Positions 7,363-16,616 of a stretch of 64,000 nt of DNA are shown in pieces. The stretch is taken from contig JAILOW010000095.1 in assembly GCA_024690635.1 (NCBI GenBank), forward strand, positions 15,913 to 79,912, written 5' to 3'. The stretch is from Butyrivibrio sp. Lineage in GTDB: Bacteria; Bacillota_A; Clostridia; Lachnospirales; Lachnospiraceae. Both the position numbers and the translations under genes were made by a program. Below the pieces are notes generated by a model, which saw only the letters and a program-made list of their open reading frames with translations, was not told where the DNA came from and did not search any database. The stretch's first letter is position 1. Each line of letters starts with the position of its first letter.

Positions 7363-9951
7363 TTATGCAAATTCCGACTGCTCTACATCATGAGCGGTGG
7401 TTAAAAGACCATAAAGCTTTGTGTTTTTAGGGAACCTGAAGCCAAATGGAACAGCGACCTTTCCATTAAAGATAAGTCCGTGTCCGGGCTCCGAATTGGT
7501 AATGTAGTCAAGCTGAGAGTTTGACAAGCCAAGGAGCTCTTGGAGGTTTTGTCTGTCAATGAGAGGTTCTCTAAGGATAATGACCATCGAGGAGTTATTG
7601 ATGATGGCTCTTGTGTCTGCTGTACGGAGAAGATCCTCTGTGTTCTGCATGATGCCGGTGGGAACTCCAAGCCATTTACGAGCCATTTTCCACACTCTTC
7701 TAAGGAACTTTGTTGTTCCGTCTGATTCGAGAAGGATATGGAACTCGTCGATATAGAACCATGTCCACACGTTCTTTTTGGAGTTCATGATCATTCTGTT
7801 CCATATATCATAGGTACAGATATGAAGTCCAAGCTCTCTCATGCCTGCTCCAAGGTACTTGGTGTTATACACAACAAACCTTGCATTTGTCTCAACGTTT
7901 GTTCTGTGAGCAAATGTGTCAAACGTACCTGCGGCATAAGGATATATCTTATCTGCAAGACCTCTTGCTTCAAACCTGTCTCTTGAGTAGATAAGGAGCT
8001 GCTGATAAAGGTCCGAGAGCGTAGGACACTGTGCCAGATCTCTCTTTTTGCCTGATGCCTGTAGTGAATAAATGTAAGGTTGATAAATCTTTCTCACACA
8101 CTGGTCGAGGATTGATACTTCGGCAGGGTCAAGCTCTCCTCTCTTGCCGTTTACAATCTCAAAAATTGACATTACGAAGTCAACTTTCATGGTGATGGGA
8201 TCGTCCTCATCATCTACGTTTTCTGAAATATCAAGGTCAAGAGGGTTGATATATACTCTTGATCCAGGTCTTAAATCGATTTCCTGGCCTCTTAAAGCCT
8301 TTGCAAGGGGATAATACTCACCCTGAGGGTCTATTACGAAGACCTGAGCGTTTGGTTTTCCAAGAAGTACGGAAACCATCTCAAGCTTAGCCGTAAATGA
8401 TTTACCGGAGCCGGGGTATCCAAAGATAAGACCGTTATAGTTATCTCCTGATGTTCTGTCATAAAGTATCATGGACTTTGTTATCTGATTAAGTCCATAG
8501 AATATAGCGTTCTTCTGATTTATCTCCTGTGATGAGAAGGGAATAAATACTGCCGCTGACTCTGTTGTATAAAGCCTTGAAAGAGATACGTCGTTTCTGC
8601 AAAGAGGAAGCGCTGTGTTAAATGCCTTTTCCTGCTGATAACGAAGGTCCTGTATAGGGCAAAGGTACTTTCCACCAACTTCCTTTACGAGCTTTATGTT
8701 CTCTTCAAGCTGTTCAAGAGTTCTTGCAAAAGCAACAACGATAAATGTCATATCAAAGAGGTTCTGATCCCTTGCAGTAAGGTCGTTTAAGAGCTCTCTT
8801 GATGTGTTCTGCTTCCTTTCAAGATCGGGAGGAAGGGTTCCAAATACGCCGCTCTCATTATTTCTTTTGGTGATAGCAGTGGCGGAAGCTTCGATGGATG
8901 AAAGCTTATTTCTTACCATCTTGATAGCTTTTTCAGAGTTAATGCGCTCTGAATGTGTGCTGACAAGGATGTTGCACTGAATATCTGAAAGTTCCTCTAA
9001 GAAAGCCGTGCTAAGAGATGAAGGAACGTTCTTTAGATACATTGCCTGCGCATAAGTATCACCTATCATGAAGCGCTTAGGGTTTGACCAATCCATAGAA
9101 GAGGGTCCAATGACATCTTTTACGGAAAGACCGCATTTTTCGATATATTTAAGGTCAAACTGCTCTTCATTATTTAAGATACCTGTTGCAAGCCTGTAAT
9201 CTGAGTCCTGATTGTATATCTGGTAAAGAAGATTCATTCTCTCCTGTGTGGTCATTGGAGCAGTATCTACCTTGCAGATAGGACGGAGTTTTCGTGAAAT
9301 CTCTGCGTCCATCTTTCTAAGGACAGAAGCTGCGTGCTCGGCGCTGATGTCATCAATGGATACGGTAAGTATCTTCTCCTGCTTGATAGAGTTATTTCCC
9401 TTTTTGAGATTATCAAGAAGAACGGCGTTAAGCTCCTGTCTGTAAGGGTTAAGTCCGTCTTTCTGAGAAAGTATCCTTATATCTGAAATAGTCTTCTTTT
9501 TGTCTATCTCATGGTTAAAGATAGTAAATTCCCATTTGGTTTTTTCATTAAATGTGTTAAGGAAGCTTGCAAACGCATTGAAAATAGTAAGCTGCTCCTG
9601 CTCTGTTGCGATGGAAAAGCTCACATCATGAAGAAGATAACTCTTTGTAAATGTGCCAGGGTATGTTTCAATGACGCCGCTGGGCATTATTCCCCTAAAC
9701 GGAACCGATTCTGCCACGTTTTTAGGGAGATGGTCGATCTTTGCAAGCTTTTTAAGCATCTGTTTTGCAAGAGATGACTGAACGATCTTCTTTTTCTTAT
9801 TATCTGTTACCATAACGGTCTGCTCGCCGCTCCTTACTCTTTCCGGAGCAGGCTTTGCGGACTGCGCGGGGGCAGATGATGCAGCCTTTTTTCTCTGCAC
9901 ATCCATCTGTCTTTGTTTCATAGCCATTTCCATTTGCTTGTTATTCGCCAT
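7363..9951 (-). CDS. virB4: VirB4/TraE-type T4SS ATPase
   Basis: 862 residues. Walker A GYPGSGKSFT is near residue 510 and Walker B WFYIDEFHIL near 735, in the AAA-like C-terminal domain typical of VirB4; the N-terminal half is the VirB4 CagE/TrbE/VirB-like region. The first 60 residues are Lys/Ala/Gln-rich and probably disordered. VirB4 powers assembly and substrate passage of conjugative T4SSs at the inner face of the membrane. It lies 17 nt after the PrgI-like gene with a GAGG ribosome site. Length and gene order fit Firmicute conjugative elements. Confidence 0.93.
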   Translation of the reverse strand: MANNKQMEMAMKQRQMDVQRKKAASSAPAQSAKPAPERVRSGEQTVMVTDNKKKKIVQSSLAKQMLKKLAKIDHLPKNVAESVPFRGIMPSGVIETYPGTFTKSYLLHDVSFSIATEQEQLTIFNAFASFLNTFNEKTKWEFTIFNHEIDKKKTISDIRILSQKDGLNPYRQELNAVLLDNLKKGNNSIKQEKILTVSIDDISAEHAASVLRKMDAEISRKLRPICKVDTAPMTTQERMNLLYQIYNQDSDYRLATGILNNEEQFDLKYIEKCGLSVKDVIGPSSMDWSNPKRFMIGDTYAQAMYLKNVPSSLSTAFLEELSDIQCNILVSTHSERINSEKAIKMVRNKLSSIEASATAITKRNNESGVFGTLPPDLERKQNTSRELLNDLTARDQNLFDMTFIVVAFARTLEQLEENIKLVKEVGGKYLCPIQDLRYQQEKAFNTALPLCRNDVSLSRLYTTESAAVFIPFSSQEINQKNAIFYGLNQITKSMILYDRTSGDNYNGLIFGYPGSGKSFTAKLEMVSVLLGKPNAQVFVIDPQGEYYPLAKALRGQEIDLRPGSRVYINPLDLDISENVDDEDDPITMKVDFVMSIFEIVNGKRGELDPAEVSILDQCVRKIYQPYIYSLQASGKKRDLAQCPTLSDLYQQLLIYSRDRFEARGLADKIYPYAAGTFDTFAHRTNVETNARFVVYNTKYLGAGMRELGLHICTYDIWNRMIMNSKKNVWTWFYIDEFHILLESDGTTKFLRRVWKMARKWLGVPTGIMQNTEDLLRTADTRAIINNSSMVIILREPLIDRQNLQELLGLSNSQLDYITNSEPGHGLIFNGKVAVPFGFRFPKNTKLYGLLTTAHDVEQSEFA

Positions 9952-9968
9952 AATAATAAACCTCGTTA

Positions 9969-10418
9969 TTATTTGTAAATTTTAAATTCTTCTCTTGTGC
10001 TGTACTGCACTTTTTTGTTAGGGCCGTGTGTTGCGAGGTATTTCTTTTTCTGTGCTGATGTCATTTTTGACAAAAGGATCTGTTCCTGAGCCTTTTCATA
10101 TGCTCTGTAATCCTGCATAAACTCGCTATGTTGGATATTTTTTCGTTTGCGAGGAGTTAATACGTATAGATAGAGCATGTTTACCGCTATTGATTCAAAA
10201 TACGAACCATCCATTTTAACAAGTCCACAAAGGATAAACGGAACAAGCGCGATTATTCCTATCGTAAGCTTGTTAGAAAACGATACAGGAACAAGAAGTC
10301 CTATAATGGTTGAGACCAGTGCCCCAATGCCAAGACACACAACCTGCCTTGTTGTGAAGGGCCCCCATGTTTTATTCTCGTATTTTCTGATATCATCAGA
10401 CATTTCAACAGTGATCAT
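9969..10418 (-). CDS. PrgI-family T4SS membrane protein
   Basis: 149 residues. The N-terminal YENKTWGPFTTRQVVCLGIG pattern and two adjacent hydrophobic helices (about 27-45 and 49-67) are typical of the PrgI family (VirB3-like), which sits directly before VirB4 in Gram-positive conjugation operons, as here. The basic C-terminal tail (KKKYLATHGPNKK) would be cytoplasmic. It starts 2 nt after the VirB6-like stop. Confidence 0.85.
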   Translation of the reverse strand: MITVEMSDDIRKYENKTWGPFTTRQVVCLGIGALVSTIIGLLVPVSFSNKLTIGIIALVPFILCGLVKMDGSYFESIAVNMLYLYVLTPRKRKNIQHSEFMQDYRAYEKAQEQILLSKMTSAQKKKYLATHGPNKKVQYSTREEFKIYK

Positions 10419-10420
10419 CT

Positions 10421-11389
10421 TTATGCTCCTATAATGTCATTTGTATACTCTCCCGCTTTTAGCATGATCGCTATTGAAGAGAAGTTTATTGCTATTATCG
10501 AAAAGCAAAGGTCAAAGCCATCACCTGCAGATGATACTGTGTGACCGCTTCCAACACCTCCTGCTATTCTCGATATTGCTATTGTTATTACAACGCAGAC
10601 GACCATTTTAAGATATGCCCCTGCGTACCTTTTTATATATCTCATTCCGGGGCTTCTGAGCCCTTCATGATAAATATCTGCTATTGCGATAGGCACAAAC
10701 AGTTTTCTGATTATAATTTCAAGGCATATCTGAATTACGACAAATTTTGCTCCAATAATAATAAGCTGAGCAAGCACCCAGGGAATTGACAATGCCATCC
10801 ACGCTTTTATCTGCCAAAACATGTTTCCTGTAGAATGTCCGGTAAGTGCAATAAGAAGGTCATCAACAGTTGCTGTGGGGGTAAGATCTGCGCCCTGCTC
10901 GAATTGATCAATAATCGCTGATGTTGCGGCGCCAAACTGATCCAAAATCTTATCTATATTTAAAATGATGAGGCATGTCATAAAGAGTTCTATAAGGCTC
11001 TTCCACACTGCTTCAACAGGGTTTTGCTCTTTTTGTATGTGATCAAATATATGTGCAAGGGTTATGGCAAGCGCCAAAAGAAACCCCAACGTCTTTAAAA
11101 ACGCATAGGGAGTTTTGAAATAATCGGGCAGCGTTCCCGTACAAATGGTCCACATGTTATTAAACACTCCACCTGTTGTGTCGCCTGCAATAGGGCTTGC
11201 TGCGGGTTTTACAGCCTCAACGATAACGTGCATGGGTCCGCTAAGTATAGTTTCAGCCATAGCAACAACGGTTGCATTGTCCTTGTTTACCGCCGCAGCA
11301 CTTGGAACCATAAATATAAAGATAAATGCCATTGCAATAAAGAGATTGCATTGCCATATAATTTTCTTTTTCTGTACAGTAATATCCAT
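10421..11389 (-). CDS. VirB6/TrbL-like T4SS channel protein
   Basis: 322 residues. A hydrophobic N-terminal segment ending MVPSAAAV resembles a cleavable signal peptide; about five further membrane segments follow (for example FLKTLGFLLALAITLAHIF and LAQLIIIGAKFVVIQICLEII). Its position between the pilin and PrgI, and its length, fit the polytopic VirB6/TrbL component of the inner-membrane channel. Codons 4-7 (TVQK) form a full CTGTACAGAAAA box, so a regulator may also bind inside the gene start. Confidence 0.75.
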   Translation of the reverse strand: MDITVQKKKIIWQCNLFIAMAFIFIFMVPSAAAVNKDNATVVAMAETILSGPMHVIVEAVKPAASPIAGDTTGGVFNNMWTICTGTLPDYFKTPYAFLKTLGFLLALAITLAHIFDHIQKEQNPVEAVWKSLIELFMTCLIILNIDKILDQFGAATSAIIDQFEQGADLTPTATVDDLLIALTGHSTGNMFWQIKAWMALSIPWVLAQLIIIGAKFVVIQICLEIIIRKLFVPIAIADIYHEGLRSPGMRYIKRYAGAYLKMVVCVVITIAISRIAGGVGSGHTVSSAGDGFDLCFSIIAINFSSIAIMLKAGEYTNDIIGA

Positions 11390-11421
11390 CAGTTTTTTCC
11401 TTTTAAGCTGTTACAGTTTTT

Positions 11422-11441
11422 GGGGCAGGTTTCCCTGCCCC
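11422..11441 (-). other. Intercistronic stem-loop after pilin gene
   Basis: A perfect 8-bp GC-rich stem (GGGGCAGG / CCTGCCCC, loop GAAA on the minus strand) lies about 28 nt after the pilin stop and is not followed by a T-run on that strand. It could protect the 3' end of the pilin message and so raise pilin over the downstream genes (inference). Confidence 0.55.
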
Positions 11442-11469
11442 GTTGTTTTTGCTTGTTATTTGCAGCCTA

Positions 11470-11847
11470 TCAGCCGCCTGTTACGGTTGCGCCGGTCAAA
11501 ATACCTGCCAATGTGTCCTTGGAGGCAAGAAGAACTATGCTTAAGATAACCAGCATGATTGCTGCCGCAAGTGTCATCTTCGCCTTGTTAAGAGCGGGGC
11601 CATCTCCTTCAGAGCTGGCCGTTGCCCAGGACACAAGTCCCATGATGGCAAGGATTACTGCCAGTGCAAGGATGAGCTTTCCGATTGCGTCAATGATGAA
11701 CTTAAGAAGGTCAGAAGCTGCGTCTGCAGATGCCATATTGACCATCATGAGCGCTGCAACTGATGTTACTGCGCTGCTCACCTCTACGCCGTGATTAAGA
11801 AAGAAGCCTGTGCACTTTGCGTTAAGAGTTTGAAGGTTTGTCTTCAT
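11470..11847 (-). CDS. VirB2/TrbC-like pilin subunit
   Basis: 125 residues. A hydrophobic segment ending MVNMASADAA near residue 40 is a plausible signal with a cleavage site; two further transmembrane helices (about 48-70 and 90-108) flank a short loop. Small two-helix proteins in this position are the VirB2-type major subunit or its Gram-positive counterpart. Two tandem promoter motifs upstream and a stabilising hairpin downstream fit a highly expressed structural gene. Confidence 0.7.
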   Translation of the reverse strand: MKTNLQTLNAKCTGFFLNHGVEVSSAVTSVAALMMVNMASADAASDLLKFIIDAIGKLILALAVILAIMGLVSWATASSEGDGPALNKAKMTLAAAIMLVILSIVLLASKDTLAGILTGATVTGG

Positions 11848-11876
11848 AGTAATTGTCCTTTCTACATGTAGTTTTT

Positions 11877-11895
11877 GTTAATATAAATATGGCAG
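11877..11895 (-). promoter_or_regulatory. Element promoter motif, proximal pilin promoter
   Basis: Minus-strand TGCCATATTTATATTAAC, about 30 nt before the pilin ATG. It matches the -10-like consensus without a clear CTGTACAG at 24 nt. Confidence 0.55.
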
Positions 11896-11930
11896 AGTAT
11901 TTTCCGATGTTTTCTTTGCCGTATTTACCA

Positions 11931-11951
11931 CTTACAATTTAATTATGGGAG
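11931..11951 (-). promoter_or_regulatory. Element promoter motif, distal pilin promoter
   Basis: Minus-strand CTCCCATAATTAAATTGTAAG is a good match to the -10-like consensus, 55 nt upstream of the proximal motif. No CTGTACAG is present at 24 nt. Confidence 0.6.
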
Positions 11952-12016
11952 AACAAATTTTAAAAACAATTTTGTCTATTTTTAATATTATTTATAGTGA
12001 AAATAGGGATTTCCAA

Positions 12017-12042
12017 TAAAATAAGCCGCTTTGGGCGGCTTA
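12017..12042 (-). terminator. Rho-independent terminator of virD4 operon
   Basis: AAGCCGC CCAAA GCGGCTT stem followed by TATTTTATT on the minus strand. An orphan CTGTACAG at 12064-12071 lies between it and the virD4 stop. Confidence 0.75.
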
Positions 12043-12071
12043 TCTTATGTTTCTTTATATTTTCTGTACAG

Positions 12072-14459
12072 TTATTCAGTTGCTGCGTAGGATATATCGC
12101 CTGAGGGGGCGGCCATAAGAGTCACAAGCGTATCCACATGTTCTTTGAGCTCGCCCTTCGTCATTCCAGGTCGAAGGCCAAACGCTTCCTCAAGACCCTT
12201 GTTTATTATGTCTTCTGTCTCAGGATCGTATCCGTCAAAACTTTTAAGAGCCTGTGCAGCTTCTTTTGCTTTCTGCTTTCTTGCGGCATTTTTTACATCG
12301 GAACCTTCTATGCCTGTAGGAACAGAGTGTACCTGCGTTGATTTTTCGGGAGAAGCACTTTTAACAGCTTCTGCAGCTTTTTTCACATAGTCACTTTCAG
12401 GATTAAGGAGCCTGAATGGACCACGCTGTCTTACTTCAACGCCTTTTGCAAGCGGGACTACGAACTTTCCTACCCTCGAATGGGCATATGCGTAATTAGG
12501 GTGGTTTGTCAGCTCGTACTTTTTACCGTAATAAGGTCTTACGCCCCTTATCCTTACAAGACATTCATCGTCCTGCATCATGGATATCTGGTCTATCGTC
12601 ATAATCTCTATGGACGATTTATTATAAGAAGTAGAACCACTGCCGTTTACCTGATACGAAGTATTCTGTACAGTAGTTGTCCTCTTGCCGAGCATCTTAA
12701 GCATCCACTCGATAGTCTCAGAGTCATCACAACCAAGGAAAAGCTTTGTATCGCAGTTAGCGACGATAGTGTTCCACTTATCCTTATAGATGTCTTTTAG
12801 CTGTGAAAGAGCCTGAAGAATGATTGAACAGCTTATCTCATATTTACGCATGGTAGCAAGTTTCTCGTTGAAGTCCGGTATCTGACCGATGTTAGCGAAC
12901 TCATCTAATATGAGGCGTACATGGATAGGGCATCTTGCATCGCACTTTTCGATCTTGATATGCGACAGCTGTTCCTTGAACTTTTCAAGCTCTTTTTGAG
13001 TACCTCTCCATCCGACCAGCTCCTTCGTGTTCTTGGTATAAACTTTATAGAGCTTCTTTTCTTTGTCGGGCACCACGTCTACACCGTTTTTAACTTCTGC
13101 AACGAAAGCTTCAAGACGCTTTTTGGCTTCTGCGGACTCTTTTTCACCCTTAGCGTGCTCAACTTTTATGTTTGTAAGAGGGTCAATAGACGCCTTCCAT
13201 CCAAACTCAGCTTCGGTCTCAGCATAAGCATACAGAGATGAGAAAAGCTGACTGTACAGAAGGGAAACAATAAAGTTAAATGTAGTATCTGCAGTAGGGA
13301 TGATTACGAAAAGAGCCTGTTTGGTGTCACCAAACCTTTCAAACTCAAAGTCATCTGCGTCTGTAAGATACTGTATATCTGAAAGTTCAAATGACTGAAG
13401 ACGCACACCTACAGAGATAAGGATTGATTTAAGGGTCTTTCCTGCACCCATTTTGAACGTCTTATATTGACTGATGGCAAGGGCTGCTATCTGATTAGGA
13501 TCGCTGTTTTCAAGGTCCTGAAACAGACGGTCAAGGTCAGATACTGCTGTTGCGTCGTTTTCATCAATCTGGGCATATTTGAGGAGCTTAACTACATTTG
13601 AAAATGTCTGGTCCTCGGGCGGAGCCGTATGCCACAGGTACAGAATGAGCGCTGTAAGGAGAAGTTTTTCGGAGTTTTCCCAAAACGGATCTCCTGCTTT
13701 TCCTTCTGAAGGTGTTGTGTTCTTTATAAGAGTGTTTACCAGAGTAAATACATCCTTTTCTTCTTTAATGTAGTGGAAAGGGTTATACCTGTTACTTCTG
13801 TACACGTCGGTAAGGTTAAATACCTTTACAGCATATCCCATATCTTCAAGAGCCTTTCCATAATCACGGAGCATTTCTCCCGAAGGGTCTGTGATAACGA
13901 AATTGCAGTTATACTGAAGAATATTCGGCGCAGCAAAGAAACGTGATTTACCTGCACCGGAACCACCGATTACAAGGATGTTACAGTTTCGTCTTGTGCC
14001 TCTGTTATCTATGGCAAGCCTTATGTCTTTAGAGATGATCATGTTGTTCTCACCATTTATCTCGGGTTTTCCAAGAGGCGATGCATATTTGAGATTATAA
14101 GCAGCAAGCTCATCCGTGTTCATAAGATGTGCTTCGCCGTTAACTGTATCAGGATTATCATGCTTTTTAAGAGCTTTTTCTGCTCCAAGCATTACGCCCA
14201 CTGTGCCAAGGGACACTGTAAACAGCACGCAGTAAAGGACCGTCATTCCGTTTACAGGGAATATTTCAAGTGGCTTTGCGAACACATTGGTCATTCCTGT
14301 ATTAAATGCTTCCGCAAAACGCATTCTTGGGTTCATCTTCATGATATTCGAGGCATGAAGATATGACAGCATCAGGTATAGATAAGTTATACCGCCGAGA
14401 ATAAGGTAAAGCTTAGCGTTTCTTTTTTTGTTCCGTTCTTTTTCGATCTGTGTTGCCAT
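12072..14459 (-). CDS. virD4: VirD4/TraG-type coupling protein
   Basis: 795 residues. Two N-terminal membrane helices (about 13-35 and 65-88), Walker A VIGGSGAGKSRFF near residue 168, and LILDEFANIGQIPDF (Walker B, the hallmark of TraG/VirD4) near 518. The enzyme is the ATPase that brings the relaxase-DNA complex to the T4SS channel. The C-terminal 120 residues are Lys/Ala/Glu-rich and may bind substrate. It follows the PcfB-like gene by 14 nt, like the PcfB-PcfC pair of pCF10. Confidence 0.95.
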   Translation of the reverse strand: MATQIEKERNKKRNAKLYLILGGITYLYLMLSYLHASNIMKMNPRMRFAEAFNTGMTNVFAKPLEIFPVNGMTVLYCVLFTVSLGTVGVMLGAEKALKKHDNPDTVNGEAHLMNTDELAAYNLKYASPLGKPEINGENNMIISKDIRLAIDNRGTRRNCNILVIGGSGAGKSRFFAAPNILQYNCNFVITDPSGEMLRDYGKALEDMGYAVKVFNLTDVYRSNRYNPFHYIKEEKDVFTLVNTLIKNTTPSEGKAGDPFWENSEKLLLTALILYLWHTAPPEDQTFSNVVKLLKYAQIDENDATAVSDLDRLFQDLENSDPNQIAALAISQYKTFKMGAGKTLKSILISVGVRLQSFELSDIQYLTDADDFEFERFGDTKQALFVIIPTADTTFNFIVSLLYSQLFSSLYAYAETEAEFGWKASIDPLTNIKVEHAKGEKESAEAKKRLEAFVAEVKNGVDVVPDKEKKLYKVYTKNTKELVGWRGTQKELEKFKEQLSHIKIEKCDARCPIHVRLILDEFANIGQIPDFNEKLATMRKYEISCSIILQALSQLKDIYKDKWNTIVANCDTKLFLGCDDSETIEWMLKMLGKRTTTVQNTSYQVNGSGSTSYNKSSIEIMTIDQISMMQDDECLVRIRGVRPYYGKKYELTNHPNYAYAHSRVGKFVVPLAKGVEVRQRGPFRLLNPESDYVKKAAEAVKSASPEKSTQVHSVPTGIEGSDVKNAARKQKAKEAAQALKSFDGYDPETEDIINKGLEEAFGLRPGMTKGELKEHVDTLVTLMAAPSGDISYAATE

Positions 14460-14473
14460 AAATTGTTCGCTCC

Positions 14474-15790
14474 TTAACGTGTTTCTTCTTTGGATTTTGA
14501 CAGTTCCGGCGTAAGAGATGCCTTGTGCTGTTCTGCCTCAAACTTTCTTAAAGCGCCGGCTGCCAGCATGTATTCATTTGGCTCAACTCCTGCTTCTTTA
14601 AAACAGGAAAGGAGCCTGTCTGTATTCTTTACGTCATATCCGGGGATTTCCTTTCCGTCCATGACACTTGTAAGAATAGCAAACATTTCCTCTCTGTATG
14701 CTTCAAATGCTTCTTTTGGCGGCATCTTAGAGATCAGCTTTGCCTTGGGTCCGCTCTTTATCATTTCGTTGGATATCTGGACCACCTTTTTCTCCATGTC
14801 TGCTATATGAGCCTGTGTCTCGCTCTTTTCAGGACGGAGAGGGTTAAAGTTTCGCTGCTTAACGCTTATGTGCTCAAAGAGCTTGTCATCGTTATCTATT
14901 ATCGCCTTGTTATAAATGCCATCCAGGCACTTCTGCAGTTCTATCTCGTAGTCGGGGCTGTCATTTCGCACTTCCATTACCTGCATATTCTCTATCTTTC
15001 CGCCGACCATCCTTATCCTGTGAAGTTCAAAGCCCTGCGCATTTATCTCGATAAATTTTCTTGGATCGTCTACACCTATGACGTAATGTGTGTTTTCACA
15101 TCCCTTTAAGGAAGCTATCGTCTTATCAAGCTTTTCATCAGCATCTATCTGCTGTCTCTTTACATCAGAGTTTGCCCCGTAAAGGCTAAGTGCCATTGAG
15201 GCATAGGCTTTACAAAAGTCCATCTTGTTTGGATCCGGGTTGTAGGTCTTGGCTGCATGGATTGAAAGAGCATATTCATCCGAATTTTCTTTGGTAAGGC
15301 CCACCATGAATCCTTTGGTTATGTCATTACACTTATTTTTAAGTGTCTCGTACTCGTATTTATCAAGACCGTGAAGCGTCATCATGGTCTTATCAGGTAT
15401 CTTGTCGGATTTGGCAAAGATGCGTTCCATCTCATTTCCGTCAATTTCCTGATAGTAATTACCTTTTTCTTTTAAAATGTCCCTGTTGATCTCTCTTATC
15501 CTGTCAATGTCAGGGGTCTTTACAACAAGGGTTGACTCATCCATTACTTCGATAAAGCCAATTCCCTGCTTTGAAAGCTCTGCTTTAAGTTCCCGTCCGC
15601 ATTTTCCCTCAACGGTGTATGCGGTGCACTGCCCGCTTTCTTTTATCCACTTGGCCATTTCTTTTTGTGCTGCACCTGCCCTGCTTCCTTCTATGGCGTC
15701 AGCGAGCATCTCAAGGAACTGGCGCAATTCGTCGATGGTTACTTTTATAAATTTTGTGGTGTTTTCGTAGTTTTGTTTTGCGTCTGACAT
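14474..15790 (-). CDS. PcfB-like (DUF3801-like) conjugation protein with long C-terminal extension
   Basis: 438 residues from the ATG at 15790, which follows GGAGGCACGTT; the frame is open further upstream but without a ribosome site and across the promoter. The first ~120 residues (a helix after FIKVTIDELRQFLEML, then KCGRELKAELSKQGIGFIEV) resemble PcfB/DUF3801 proteins, which pair with the coupling protein and help recruit the relaxosome. The remaining 300 residues are unrecognised. The assignment rests on this weak similarity plus position directly before virD4. Confidence 0.6.
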   Translation of the reverse strand: MSDAKQNYENTTKFIKVTIDELRQFLEMLADAIEGSRAGAAQKEMAKWIKESGQCTAYTVEGKCGRELKAELSKQGIGFIEVMDESTLVVKTPDIDRIREINRDILKEKGNYYQEIDGNEMERIFAKSDKIPDKTMMTLHGLDKYEYETLKNKCNDITKGFMVGLTKENSDEYALSIHAAKTYNPDPNKMDFCKAYASMALSLYGANSDVKRQQIDADEKLDKTIASLKGCENTHYVIGVDDPRKFIEINAQGFELHRIRMVGGKIENMQVMEVRNDSPDYEIELQKCLDGIYNKAIIDNDDKLFEHISVKQRNFNPLRPEKSETQAHIADMEKKVVQISNEMIKSGPKAKLISKMPPKEAFEAYREEMFAILTSVMDGKEIPGYDVKNTDRLLSCFKEAGVEPNEYMLAAGALRKFEAEQHKASLTPELSKSKEETR

Positions 15791-15803
15791 AACGTGCCTC
15801 CTT

Positions 15804-15822
15804 CGTATATAATAAGTATGGG
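15804..15822 (-). promoter_or_regulatory. Element promoter of conjugation coupling operon
   Basis: Minus-strand GCCCATACTTATTATATAC matches the consensus and lies 15 nt before the PcfB-like ATG with its ribosome site. The nearest CTGTACAG (15862-15869) is 39 nt away, so it belongs to a second spacing class also seen at 31976 and 51166. Confidence 0.65.
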
Positions 15823-15859
15823 CAAACATATTTTTATCTTTAGAGCGGTGTAGTATAAT

Positions 15860-15912
15860 TACTGTACAGAAAAGTGATTTCGATTTCGCATCTCTCATAC
15901 TATATATAGATA
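15860..15912 (+). promoter_or_regulatory. Element promoter, plus strand, 24-nt spacing
   Basis: TACTGTACAGAAAA (box 15862-15869), 24 nt, then CTCATACTATATATAG. It is one of two plus-strand copies with exactly the minus-strand geometry. The box is shared with the divergent conjugation promoter. Confidence 0.75.
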
Positions 15913-15945
15913 GATAAAAATATCTATACAGAAAAGAGGTTTTAT

Positions 15946-16542
15946 ATGTTCGGATTTGGCAAAAAGAAGCATACAAGCGGTCAGGTAAATAATACTTATG
16001 ACCCTGTATTATACAATTTAGATGGACAGCCGGTTATCAACAGGGACACGGGCGAGTTCCTTATGGACTTTGATGAAGGACAGAAAAAAATATTAAGGCA
16101 GCTTTTGGACAACAGGATGCCAATCGGAAGCTTTGCATACAAAGGACTTCCTGCATCATATATGAACAATATAGCAATCACCATCGCTCCTTACAAAAAC
16201 CCCGACGGAGGATATAGTTTTACCTGGTATAACGAGGAAATCCTTTATAAGATTGTTCATACAGATCTTACTCTTGACCAGTTTAACGACTGCCTTACCT
16301 GCATGATGCATGGAATAGATGTGTGTGAAAAGATAGAAAACATTTCATCTTATTCACATGAGATACTCTCTCTTGTGGCAGCCGCTGCGCGTGAAGATGT
16401 GGATGTTACGGATAAAGTTACTCCCAATCTTGATATCTTTGCATTTTCTAAAGATGTTCAAAAAATCTTGGATAATGCCAAGAAAAAGAGACAGAAAGAT
16501 GATAGAGAGTTTAAAAACTTTTACAGATTCTTTCGTGCTTAA
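15946..16542 (+). CDS. Hypothetical protein
   Basis: 198 residues, preceded by AAAGAGGTTTTAT and its own plus-strand promoter; closed by a two-way terminator. It starts MFGFGKKKHTSG, is soluble, has an all-alpha looking second half and a basic Lys/Arg C-terminus (KKKRQKDDREFKNFYRFF). It stands divergently from the conjugation genes with a shared control box, so it may be a regulator or accessory protein. No family recognised. Confidence 0.7.
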   Translation: MFGFGKKKHTSGQVNNTYDPVLYNLDGQPVINRDTGEFLMDFDEGQKKILRQLLDNRMPIGSFAYKGLPASYMNNIAITIAPYKNPDGGYSFTWYNEEILYKIVHTDLTLDQFNDCLTCMMHGIDVCEKIENISSYSHEILSLVAAAAREDVDVTDKVTPNLDIFAFSKDVQKILDNAKKKRQKDDREFKNFYRFFRA

Positions 16543-16567
16543 ACGGTGAATGTTAATTATCCCAAAG

Positions 16568-16600
16568 AAAAAGGACGTGCGTTTTGCACGTCCCTTTTTT
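16568..16600. terminator. Bidirectional terminator
   Basis: GGACGTGC GTTTT GCACGTCC stem with A-run before and T-run after, between two convergent genes (hypothetical protein and ssb). Confidence 0.9.
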
Positions 16601-16616
16601 TACACTATGAAATTTT

